This document shows positions 6,636-13,822 of a DNA stretch of 20,041 bases, piece by piece. The translations under genes were made by a program, and so were the position numbers. Position 1 is the first letter of the stretch, and the number at the start of each line of letters is the position of its first letter. The notes under the pieces were generated by a model. That model saw only the letters and a program-made list of their open reading frames with translations. It did not search any database and was not told the DNA's origin. The stretch is from SpSt-600 sp042408195 (GTDB lineage Bacteria > Chloroflexota > Anaerolineae > SpSt-600), in the NCBI GenBank assembly GCA_042408195.1, contig JBHOQL010000028.1:1-20041 (forward strand), written 5' to 3'.

Positions 6636-7448
6636 ATGCAAAGCCGGGACAAAGCAATGAACCGAAATCTAGAAACGGTCGGGTTGATTGCCGCGATACC
6701 ACAAGAAAGTACAGCCCTCCTGCGATATCTTAAGGAGTGGAAACGCATCTCCCTCGGCCGATTCCGAGGAATTCGGTTCCGATTGATGAGCCGTGATTGC
6801 CTATTGGTAACGTCTGGAATGGGAGTTAAGCGCGCCAGGGATGGCGCTTATGCTCTGCTGACAGCGACCCATCCGGATCTGTTGATCTCTTTCGGTATCG
6901 CGGGTGCAGCCAAAGACGATCTGCATATCGGAGACGTCGTTGTCGCTGAGAGGTGTTGGTGGTTGAATATGGGCCAACTGGGCACGGCTTGGCCTCTTTC
7001 CCTTCCATCGAAAGCGACTTGGACCGCAATGGTTCAGGCTCTACAGCCAGATGGAGCGCAGCTGGTTGTTGGGACAGCCATCACCACACGCGGATCTCAA
7101 GTTTCCCCCCAATTACTGGAGGGGATACCCCATCCAATCTTGGAAATGGAGACAGCCGGTATTGCACAGGTGGCCGCCGAAATGGGGATTCCGCTTGTGT
7201 CAATCCGCTCCATAAGTGATGGGCCTCAAGCACCAATCCCCTTCGACCTCGAGGCTATCCTTGATGAAGAAGCGAATTTCCGTATCGGTGAGATGCTAAA
7301 GACAATTCTCCGTCGCCCTCAAATCGTTTTTCAATTCCAAAGGATGGTGCAAAATTCCAGGAAAGCAGCCGATCATGCAGCCAAGGCAGTGATTGCAATG
7401 CTTAGTCAACCGTCACCCATCATCGCCCATGAAGCAGACGCCCCATGA
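6636..7448 (+). CDS. Nucleoside phosphorylase / MTA-SAH nucleosidase-superfamily protein
   Basis: The product is 270 aa (263 from the in-frame ATG at 6657, which is nearer the usual family start; neither has a clear ribosome site). It opens with VGLIAAIPQES, then SFGIAGAAKDDLHIGDVVVA (the nucleoside-binding glycine segment) and LEMETAGIAQVAAEMGIP followed by VSIRSISDG. The Met-Glu pair and the final Asp are the usual ribose- and base-contacting or catalytic residues of the PNP_UDP_1 family. It probably cleaves a purine nucleoside such as methylthioadenosine, S-adenosylhomocysteine or a relative; a hopanoid-type HpnG phosphorylase is an alternative. The C-terminal ~40 residues extend beyond the core fold. 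It is the cassette gene between attC sites 4 and 5, and is cytoplasmic, unlike most other cargo here. Confidence 0.75.
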   Translation: MQSRDKAMNRNLETVGLIAAIPQESTALLRYLKEWKRISLGRFRGIRFRLMSRDCLLVTSGMGVKRARDGAYALLTATHPDLLISFGIAGAAKDDLHIGDVVVAERCWWLNMGQLGTAWPLSLPSKATWTAMVQALQPDGAQLVVGTAITTRGSQVSPQLLEGIPHPILEMETAGIAQVAAEMGIPLVSIRSISDGPQAPIPFDLEAILDEEANFRIGEMLKTILRRPQIVFQFQRMVQNSRKAADHAAKAVIAMLSQPSPIIAHEADAP

Positions 7449-7524
7449 ACAACCATTCAGGTGCAGTGAGGAGACAGACTATTCCCGACCTCTAGGCAGA
7501 GGAATGACCGCATCACCCTACGTT

Positions 7525-8151
7525 GTGCGTCTGGTGAGCGCAAGGCAGAGTGCAAGGGCGAAAAGGGGTTCAGCCGCCAGCCGCAGGCAGCAACACCCCC
7601 AGCAGGCGACTATGAACAGCGGAAGCGCCGTGAGTTGGACCCTGCCAAAGCGGCTGACAGGTAGGCCCAAAACGGGAATTGTCCCCATCCGGCTCTGTGC
7701 TAAAGCGTCACAGGGTATCTGCCCGATGCGAGGGACACGGCGTAGAGCACTGTCCTGCGGTCGCGCAAAATGGACACGCGGAACGGGGAAACCCCTCACC
7801 CAGGGCGAGCAGGCAACCGGCCGGATGCGGCGAGGGAGTAGGATGCCCCAAGAAGCGAAAGCCCCGGTAATGCGGGGGATAGGCTGACGTGGGGCCGGTA
7901 CACGAGAAGGCATCGGTGCGGGAGGAGGCAGGGTCTTGGGCAGACGGGGCGTGCGAATGCGCGCAACGGACTGAGGACCGGACAAAACGTCCACCTCCGA
8001 GCGTGCAGTTGCTAAGCACCGGAGGCGGGTAACCGTTTCCAATCGTGTGCCTGTGACAGAGGCTCGTCTACTGAAGAGCCGGATGAGAGGAAACTCTCAC
8101 GTCCGGTTCGGGAGCGGCGGTGGGGCGGGCGACCGCCCTGCCGACCGTAAC
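7525..8151 (+). mobile_element. ORF-less group II intron (627 nt) inside an attC site
   Basis: The 5' end GTGCGTCTGG fits the GUGYG consensus. The 3' part holds a perfect-length 34-nt domain V and a domain VI with a bulged A eight bases from the end. The intron ends in AC (consensus AY). The interior is GC-rich, highly structured and has no reverse transcriptase; the ORFs crossing it have no recognisable domains. Group IIC-attC introns are known to target integron attC hairpins, and this position is consistent with that class. Class C itself was not confirmed. Without an encoded maturase it would need one in trans. Confidence 0.8.
8076..8151 (+). ncRNA. Group II intron domains V and VI
   Basis: Domain V spans 8076-8109. 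GAGCCGGATGAGAGG and CTCTCACGTCCGGTTC pair around a GAAA tetraloop, with the catalytic AGC triad at the base. Domain VI is CGGCGGTGGGGCGG paired with CCGCCCTGCCG-A-CCG around a GCGA tetraloop. The unpaired A at 8144 is the predicted branch point, and the intron ends TAAC at 8151. All catalytic features look intact. Confidence 0.85.
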
Positions 8152-8225
8152 GAGCGGACAGCGCCTTCGGGGCTGCCGCTCAAGCGTTACTCGTTGGGCG
8201 GCATTGCAGAGCCCGGGTATTTTCT

Positions 8226-9038
8226 ATGAAGAATACTTTGTGGTTTGTCTCCATTCTTTTGATACTACTGTGCGTTGCGTGTGGCTCCGGAACAATCAGG
8301 CCAATGTCGCAGGAATATTTCACGTCTCTTACGCCGACGGCTAAAAATGCACCGGAACCATTACCTCTTGCCACCCTCATCCCAGAAAGTGTGGTCACGG
8401 GTACAGCTGGCGATGGTCAGCCAATAACCATCACGATTGTAAGAGTGCAACAAGATGACCGCTCGACCCACAAAATACGGGTTTCGCGTGGCAATCTTAC
8501 TTCCTGGCTCAAATCATCGGATACGCCGGACAAATTCGGATGTGAGATTGAAGTGGGAAGCACTGACACCTTTGGGTGTTACTTTGGGTCCGTCTATCTT
8601 GCTGACCTGGACAGGGATGGAGAATCCGAAATACTCTCTGTGTGGGAACACGATGGGACGGGTGGTTATAAGTCATTCCACTTGTACCGTTGGGATGGCG
8701 AGACATACCAGTTGATTGGTGAGTTTTATGAATTGCAACTGCAAGCGGAAATTCAGGTGGTACAAGGAGGACGACAAGACATCATCCTGCGGTACAATGT
8801 TGGCCCTCATCAACTTCCGATTCCCTGGTTTGATGTATTTACCCTTGTCGGTGGGCAGTTAGTGGCCGTCAACGACCAGTATTCCGATCTCTATCAAGGG
8901 TTGCTGGAGCGGTACAGAGAAATGCTTCCCGATTATGAAATCGCAGCCGACAACGGATGGCCTGAGGCTTTGGATGAGCTCAAAAGGAGAATAGCAATGG
9001 TGGAGAAGTTAATCGGCAATCTCCCCAGAGAGAAATAG
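8226..9038 (+). CDS. Putative lipoprotein with VCBS/FG-GAP-like segment
   Basis: The product is 270 aa. The N-terminus MKNTLWFVSILLILLCVACG is a lipoprotein signal with Cys19 as the likely lipidated residue (the -3 position is Cys instead of Leu). A middle segment YLADLDRDGESEILSVWEHD followed by GTGGYKSFHLYRWDG has the calcium-binding-style DxDxDG loop found in proteins that report on repeated-blade or VCBS folds. The remainder is unassigned. It lies between attC sites 5 and 6 and starts 27 bases after the R' box, with no obvious ribosome site. It is probably anchored on the outer face of the membrane. Function unknown. Confidence 0.7.
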   Translation: MKNTLWFVSILLILLCVACGSGTIRPMSQEYFTSLTPTAKNAPEPLPLATLIPESVVTGTAGDGQPITITIVRVQQDDRSTHKIRVSRGNLTSWLKSSDTPDKFGCEIEVGSTDTFGCYFGSVYLADLDRDGESEILSVWEHDGTGGYKSFHLYRWDGETYQLIGEFYELQLQAEIQVVQGGRQDIILRYNVGPHQLPIPWFDVFTLVGGQLVAVNDQYSDLYQGLLERYREMLPDYEIAADNGWPEALDELKRRIAMVEKLIGNLPREK

Positions 9039-9043
9039 TGGCC

Positions 9044-9115
9044 GCCCAACCTGCGCTTCCACCTGATGCCGCTCCGCTGCGCCTCGCAGCGCAGGTGAAG
9101 CACGGGCCGTTGGTC
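9044..9115 (+). other. attC site 6
   Basis: The R'' box GCCCAAC (9044-9050), six bases after the lipoprotein stop codon, is followed by CTGCGCTTCCACCTG. The right arm CAGGTGAAGCACGGGCC ends in GTTGGTC (9109-9115). CTTCCACCTG/CAGGTGAAG form the arm, and GCTGCG/CGCAGC the inner stem. Length is 72 nt. It is the last attC in the window. Confidence 0.75.
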
Positions 9116-9145
9116 CTTTACTAACGAGATGAGGGAAGGTAAACT

Positions 9146-10354
9146 ATGTTCAGGAAACTTCTACAAAGAATTGGAGGCTTTTTGTTCTTTCTTGCCCTGC
9201 TTGTCTTCTCCCTCATCGGGACAGGTCCAGCGATATGGATAAGTCCCAGCGAGAGATACTCATCGCCCACTCCTACACTCTTTTCTTTGTTAGAGGGTAG
9301 TGCGAAGATACCCCCTTGAAGTTGAAGGAAAAGTGTTGGAAGACAATCCCTGGGGAGCATACTATGCTCCTCAATTCTCTCCCGATGGCCAATGGATGCT
9401 TTTCAGGAAACCTGTGGTAGGTGGAGATGAACTGTGGATAACGGATTCCCGTGGAAAGAATGCCCGAAGGCTTCTTGAAAGGGTATGGGATTATGCCCGG
9501 TCTTCAGATGGGGAATGGATTGCTTATACCCAACCCTTGCCCAAGCCTCAAAAGGGTGCATCCCTTTGGGTAATGAAGGTCGACGGAACGATTAAAAAGA
9601 AATTGGCCGAACCCCTTAAGACTGGGCAAATGGCTTGGACAAAGGATAACCGATTGGTTTACTTGGCAGCTGATGGTTCCATAATGAGCGTTACCTGGGA
9701 CGGGAAGCAAATCAGACTGCTTGCTCTTTCTTTCAAAGCACTTCGCTTTTCAATCTCCCCAGACGGACGTTATCTGGCAATAGCTTATGGATGGTGGACT
9801 TGAAAAAGCCAGGGAAGCCAAGGAGGATTACCCCGTATGCCGGAGCGTATTCAGGGATACGAGGGGGCCTGGCTTGGTCTCCTGATGGTCAAAAGTTGAT
9901 ATTTGCTTCTGACTTCGGAGTCTACATAGTGGCAAAAGGTGGCGATCTTAAAAAAGTGAAAACGGTTTGGTACCCCCACGATTTTGCCTGGTCACCCGAT
10001 GGGAAGATTTTAGCCTTCATAGGCCAGATAGAACAGCGAGGTTTTGATTCTGAGATTTATTTGCTAGACGTTGAACAAGGACAGATTAAGCAATTAACCG
10101 ATGATCGTGAAAACGTAAGAGGAGGGGGAAAGTCAACGTTTGCCTGGTCTCCCGATGGCAGTAGGCTTATATACGGAACTTCAAGGCTGCCAGGGCAAAA
10201 GGTGCAAGTAATTGAACTTTCTCGCCAGAGGCCTAACCCAGGCGAGCCAGAAGGAGGGACGAACGTCACCCCTTTTGTTTTAATTTCCTCAGGAGTTCAA
10301 AGCTCCGCTCAGAGTGATTGTCCATATCAGGAAAGGAATGATGGAACGATTTGA
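9146..10354 (+). pseudogene. PD40/TolB-like beta-propeller protein gene with two frameshifts
   Basis: The frame begins at ATG 9146 (GAGGGAAGG upstream) with a membrane anchor or signal (GGFLFFLALLVFSLIGTG). It is broken at a CCCCC run (9311-9315): removing one C restores KIPLEVEGK. The second part continues to a TGA at 9801-9803, and a third part resumes near 9785 (VDLKKPGKPRR). Together they encode at least seven PD40 blades, such as FSPDGQWMLFR, ISPDGRYLAIAYG, WSPDGQKLIFAS, WSPDGKILAFIG and WSPDGSRLIYGT. The intact protein would have been an exported or envelope-facing propeller. The +1/-1 pair of breaks could be real decay or homopolymer sequencing errors. The last ~40 residues look unrelated to the propeller. 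Confidence 0.7.
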
Positions 10355-10730
10355 GTTCTCAGAGAATGGTTTTGCCCATATGAGTGGAGAGAGAATTGTA
10401 TCCAGCAATGCTCTTTTGAATTAAGGTACCCAAACAGGGGGAGCAAGAATCGGCTCCAAAAGTCCAGAAGGCGGAAATTAATCAGAATGGACGTCCTTTG
10501 CTTCCCCACTGCCCCATTCCCCTAAAAGACCGCTCCCCGGGAGCCTCCGCTAAGAGCAGAATGGCCAGCAGTCCGTGGAAAGGATATTCTCACCAGTGGG
10601 GAGAGCGAGGATCGGGGATCTGTTTCAGGCAAGATGGCAGGCCCATTTCTTTCTCCTGAACCAGGAGGGCTTTATCCTTCTTGCTACAAAGTGACATTGT
10701 TGAAAACCTCGGTCGGGTTAGGTGCACTCC
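10355..10730. other. Intergenic region between cassette array and core operon
   Basis: No credible gene or attC. It contains minor inverted repeats (CTCCTG-AACC-AGGAGG-like near 10655-10670). A lone GTTAGGT near 10717 resembles an R' box but has no partner R'' box at attC distance. Confidence 0.45.
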
Positions 10731-10759
10731 TTGACAAGGGTTCCCAGAATGGGTATAAA
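10731..10759 (+). promoter_or_regulatory. Consensus promoter of the lipoyl-carrier/hdrCBA operon
   Basis: TTGACA (10731-10736), a 17-nt spacer and TATAAA (10754-10759). The expected start site is near 10766, leaving a ~25-nt leader that contains the ribosome site GGGAGGAG before ATG 10791. No operator was recognised. Confidence 0.8.
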
Positions 10760-10790
10760 AGTATTGCTCATAAAAAGGGAGGAGAGTGAA

Positions 10791-11234
10791 ATGCAAATAG
10801 CTGGCTTCGAGTTTCCCGATGATCTTTATTATGACTCCAAGCATGGGTGGGGACGGGTAGAAGACAATATAGTTACTCAAGGCCTTACCGATTTCGGCCA
10901 AAAATTAGCAAGGGAAATCGTTTATGTGGAGATACCACCAGTTGGAAAGACTGTAACGCAGGGGCAAACTTTCATGTCCATTGAATCCGGCAAATGGGTG
11001 GGGCGCATCCCAGCCATAGTGAGCGGGAAAATCGTAGCGGTCAATGAAGAGCTGGAGTGGGAACCCAGCCTCATAAACAAATCGCCCTTCGACCAAGGCT
11101 GGCTGGTGAAAATTGAAATGTCTAATCCAGCCGAACTCGCCAACCTCATGCGTGCTGATTCCCCCGAATTCAAGGCTTTCATTGAGGCTGAAGCCGAAAA
11201 ATACAAAGATGTTCTCAAGGGTAGAAAACCATGA
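10791..11234 (+). CDS. GcvH-like lipoyl-carrier protein (LbpA-type)
   Basis: The product is 147 aa. ATG 10791 follows GGGAGGAG (10778-10785). The fold pattern is GcvH/lipoyl domain: YYDSKHGWGRVEDN..., GLTDFGQKLAREIVYVEIP, then SIESGKWVGRIPAIVSGKI with Lys68 in the beta-turn position that carries lipoic acid. The usual glycine-cleavage sequence ESVKAASD is replaced by ESGKWVG, and no gcvT or gcvP genes are near. It is encoded directly upstream of a lipoate ligase and hdrCBA. This supports a role like LbpA, the dedicated lipoyl carrier of the sulfur-oxidising heterodisulfide-reductase-like (sHdr) system, rather than glycine cleavage. The carrier fold is seen; the specific role is inferred. Confidence 0.8.
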   Translation: MQIAGFEFPDDLYYDSKHGWGRVEDNIVTQGLTDFGQKLAREIVYVEIPPVGKTVTQGQTFMSIESGKWVGRIPAIVSGKIVAVNEELEWEPSLINKSPFDQGWLVKIEMSNPAELANLMRADSPEFKAFIEAEAEKYKDVLKGRKP

Positions 11235-12271
11235 AGCTCTACCGACTCGGAACCGTTCCTTGGCAATATTCCCAGCTTTTATACCACGCCCTCCCCAGAT
11301 TGAACCGTGAAGGGTTAATCTTGCTTTCCCCTGCTACCCCTTACGTTTGCATCGGGTACTTCCAGGATGCTGAGCAAGAGGTAGACCTCGTTTACTGTCA
11401 GGAGCATGGCATCCCCGTTTTCCGGCGCGAAGTTGGAGGGGGGGCAGTCTACTTGGACGGCGATCAGCTCTTCTGGCAACTCGTCATCAGGAAAGATAAC
11501 CCTCTGGTTCCCGCGAGCAGAGAAGAATTCTACCGCCGGTTCCTTCAAGCCCCTATAGCTACATACAGGGCTCTTGGAATCCCCGCCGAATACAAGCCCG
11601 TGAACGACATAATCGCCAACAACCGTAAGATTTCGGGCACAGGCGTGGCAGAAATTGGGGATTTCGTGGTCTTTGTGGGTAACCTAATTGTGGACTTCAA
11701 CTACGAAACGATGGTTCGCGTCCTGAAAGTGCCCGACGAAAAGTTCAGGGACAAGGTTTACAAAACTCTCCAGGATAATCTCACCACCATAAAGCGGGAA
11801 CTCGGCTATGCTCCCCCGAGGGATGAACTCTGGGACCTCTTGGCGAATAAGTTTTCCGAAATTTTAGGACCGATGGAGCTGGTAAAGGAAGTTGACCCCG
11901 AATGGCAGGCTGAAGCGGATCGCCTGGCTGAGCGGATGCTGAGTGAGGAATGGCTGCACTTGCGCAGGAGAAAGCAGCCAGAACGCGAAGTTATTATCCG
12001 CTCCGGGGTTGAGGTGCGGCAGAAGGCCTACAAAGCACCCGGAGGGTTGATCCGGGCCACGGTGGTAATTGAGGAAGGGGTAATCACCGATGTATCTTTC
12101 TCCGGTGATTTCTTCTTCTACCCTGCCGATCGGCTGAATGAACTGGAAAAGGCCCTGATTGGGGTGAAGTTAGAGGAAGCGGAAAAGGTCATCGCACGCT
12201 TTTACTCTGAACAGGGAGTAGAGAGTCCTGGCGTAACTCCTTCCGATTTCGCTGTAGTCCTAAACCCATGA
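11231..12271 (+). CDS. lplA: Lipoate-protein ligase (LplA-type with C-terminal accessory domain)
   Basis: The product is 346 aa and starts with an ATGA overlap with the carrier gene, so the two are translationally coupled. The N-terminal biotin/lipoyl-ligase domain has FRREVGGGAVYLDGDQLFWQ (residues ~64-83, the lipoyl-AMP-binding RRxxGGG motif) and NDIIANNRKISGTGVAE with Lys133 as the adenylate-contacting lysine. Residues ~245-335 form the accessory domain (KAPGGLIRATVVIEEGVITD then VSFSGDFFFYP), which E. coli LplA has fused and other bacteria have as separate LplB. It should activate lipoate with ATP and load it onto Lys68 of the neighbouring carrier. It resembles the sLpl(AB) ligases described with sHdr loci, but that subfamily was not tested. 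Confidence 0.88.
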   Translation: MKLYRLGTVPWQYSQLLYHALPRLNREGLILLSPATPYVCIGYFQDAEQEVDLVYCQEHGIPVFRREVGGGAVYLDGDQLFWQLVIRKDNPLVPASREEFYRRFLQAPIATYRALGIPAEYKPVNDIIANNRKISGTGVAEIGDFVVFVGNLIVDFNYETMVRVLKVPDEKFRDKVYKTLQDNLTTIKRELGYAPPRDELWDLLANKFSEILGPMELVKEVDPEWQAEADRLAERMLSEEWLHLRRRKQPEREVIIRSGVEVRQKAYKAPGGLIRATVVIEEGVITDVSFSGDFFFYPADRLNELEKALIGVKLEEAEKVIARFYSEQGVESPGVTPSDFAVVLNP

Positions 12272-12287
12272 GGAAATAAAATTTTCT

Positions 12288-12857
12288 ATGGAAGAAACCA
12301 TCAACCTTGCTGCCCTGGATAGAACGCTGGTGCAAAGGGTAGTCCCCGGACAGTGGGAGAGGATGCTCACCTGTATTCAGTGCGGCACGTGCTCCGCTTC
12401 CTGTCCAGCCCTCTTTGCCATGGACTTATCCCCGCGCCGGATGTGGCGGATGGTCCAGCTTGGCATGACCGAAGAGGTCCTTCGCTCCAAAAGTATCTGG
12501 TTGTGCAGCATGTGCTACACTTGCCACGTCCGTTGCCCGCGTGGCATTCCCCTTACGGAAACCATAACCCGCCTTAAGGAGCTGGCGATAGAGCGCGGGA
12601 TTATTTCTTCACCGCAGAGTGGAGCCTTTTACCGCTCTTTTTTCAGCGTCATGCGCCGGTACGGGCGGATGCGGGAAGTTGAATTCATGGCCCGATATTT
12701 CCTGAGTTCCAACCCGCTGACAGCTTTGAGATTCGCTCGCCTGGGCCTTGCCATGCTGGCACGAGGCAAGATTCGTTTGGAAATCCCACGGCTAACCGGC
12801 AAGGGCCGTCTGGACCGTTTGCTTGCAAGGGTTGCTGAACTGGAGGATAAAACGTGA
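12288..12857 (+). CDS. hdrC: Heterodisulfide reductase subunit C (iron-sulfur protein)
   Basis: The product is 189 aa. It has two 4Fe-4S ferredoxin motifs, CIQCGTCSASCP (Cys29, 32, 35, 39) and CSMCYTCHVRCP (Cys73, 76, 79, 83), followed by a helical C-terminal region. This is the usual HdrC layout: HdrC passes electrons between the HdrA flavin and the HdrB active site. It starts 16 bases after lplA with GAGGAAAT upstream, and its stop overlaps the hdrB start. It is soluble, with no haem-binding membrane domain fused. Confidence 0.92.
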   Translation: MEETINLAALDRTLVQRVVPGQWERMLTCIQCGTCSASCPALFAMDLSPRRMWRMVQLGMTEEVLRSKSIWLCSMCYTCHVRCPRGIPLTETITRLKELAIERGIISSPQSGAFYRSFFSVMRRYGRMREVEFMARYFLSSNPLTALRFARLGLAMLARGKIRLEIPRLTGKGRLDRLLARVAELEDKT

Positions 12858-13729
12858 GATACCTCTTCTATCCCGGCTGTTCCCAAGAAGGAACCGCCCT
12901 CGAATACCGGGACTCCACCCTGGCCGTGCTGAAGGCTCTGGATGCAGATGTGCGGGAACTGGAAGACTGGACTTGCTGCGGAGCCAGTGTCGCGCCGGTC
13001 ATAAGCGACCTTTTAGGGCTCGTCCTTCCGGCCCGGAACCTAGCACTGGCAGAGTACCAGGCTGACAGCCGTGACCTACTCACGGTTTGCAGCGCTTGCT
13101 ACACTAACTTCCGTCGGACCATCGTAGCTCTAGCTGTTGACCCTAAGCTTCATGAGAAGGTCAATCGGGCTTTGGAGGTGGAAAACCTGAACTACCGCGG
13201 AGCGATTAGGGTCCGGCATATTCTGGACGTCCTTGCCAACGACTTCGGACCGGAAGCAATCCGTGCGCGTGTCCGGCGGCCCCTCGAAAGCCTAACGGTT
13301 GCGCCCTACTACGGATGCCAAACAGTCCGCCCATACAGCCCTTACGATGACCCACAGCGCCCCACTTCTATGTTGCCCGTCCTGGAAGCCCTTGGTGTGA
13401 AAATCCACCGCCACTTCCGTGAATCCTCCTGCTGCGGGACTTCGCTTCTCATGACCAAGCCTGAGGTTGGTCTGGAGATGGTGAGCGAAGTGCTGGCAGC
13501 CTGCGAAGGGGCTGATTGCATCGTTACCGTTTGTCCGATGTGCCATATGAACCTGGATGCCTACCAGGACAAGGTCTCCAAACTCCTGGGCCGGAAAATC
13601 CGCATCCCTGTCCTTTACCTAACCCAGCTTTTAGGATTAGCCTTTGGTTTGTCAGAGAAAGAACTGGGACTTTACCGGCATATTACACCAGTTAAATTAG
13701 CCATAGGAAGTGCAAAGGCTGGGAGGTGA
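12854..13729 (+). CDS. hdrB: Heterodisulfide reductase subunit B (CCG-domain catalytic subunit)
   Basis: The product is 291 aa, starting at GTG 12854 in a GTGA overlap with the hdrC stop. Two complete CCG motifs are present: Cys9 ... Cys41-Cys42 ... Cys79-x2-Cys82, and Cys155 ... Cys193-Cys194 ... Cys227-x2-Cys230. In HdrB each such set binds a noncubane 4Fe-4S cluster that cleaves a disulfide. All ligands are kept, so it should be a fully active thiol-disulfide catalyst. Its natural disulfide substrate in this organism is unknown; with a lipoyl carrier next door, a lipoyl-bound sulfur species is a plausible candidate. Confidence 0.92.
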   Translation: MRYLFYPGCSQEGTALEYRDSTLAVLKALDADVRELEDWTCCGASVAPVISDLLGLVLPARNLALAEYQADSRDLLTVCSACYTNFRRTIVALAVDPKLHEKVNRALEVENLNYRGAIRVRHILDVLANDFGPEAIRARVRRPLESLTVAPYYGCQTVRPYSPYDDPQRPTSMLPVLEALGVKIHRHFRESSCCGTSLLMTKPEVGLEMVSEVLAACEGADCIVTVCPMCHMNLDAYQDKVSKLLGRKIRIPVLYLTQLLGLAFGLSEKELGLYRHITPVKLAIGSAKAGR

Positions 13730-13822
13730 TGAGCTGTTTCCCTAAATTGACCAAGCCCAAACTCGGCGTGCGGATTTACTGGGCGTCCTTTACGGTTAAA
13801 TCCCTAAAAGAGAGGCTATACC

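Larger units (their letters stand above)
7511..8199 (+). other. attC site 5, interrupted by a group II intron
   Basis: Removing 7525-8151 joins CATCACCCTACGTT to GAGCGGACAGCGCC. The result is an attC-like hairpin with arms GAGCGG/CCGCTC, a bulged A, CAGCGCC/GGGGCTG and R' box GTTGGGC (8193-8199). The restored left arm ACGTTGAG pairs with CTCAAGCGT. The R'' box CATCACC is degenerate but aligns with GCTCACC of attC site 2. The intron therefore sits in the left arm of the site. Confidence 0.7.
1105..9115 (+). mobile_element. Integron-type gene cassette array without visible integrase (CALIN-like)
   Basis: Six attC-like hairpins (1105, 3141, 5031, 6268, 7511-8199 interrupted, 9044) punctuate a run of plus-strand genes. 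Most genes end before an attC, and the following gene starts 14-50 bases after the R' box in most cases. Spacing between sites is 0.9-2 kb. The genes are a mix of secreted, membrane and hypothetical proteins of differing composition, typical of cassette cargo. No tyrosine recombinase of the IntI type is encoded in the window. The array is therefore either a CALIN or the distal end of an integron whose integrase lies left of the window. Confidence 0.7.

Noticed and set aside
7393..8042. Open frames of 164 aa (plus) and 174 aa (minus) across the intron
   Set aside because: They are low-complexity Arg/Ala/Pro-rich translations of a structured GC-rich ribozyme with no RT or maturase motif.
10231..10723. 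Possible seventh attC from GCCTAAC (10231) and GTTAGGT (10717)
   Set aside because: The two boxes are almost 490 bases apart with no pairing arms, far beyond attC length.
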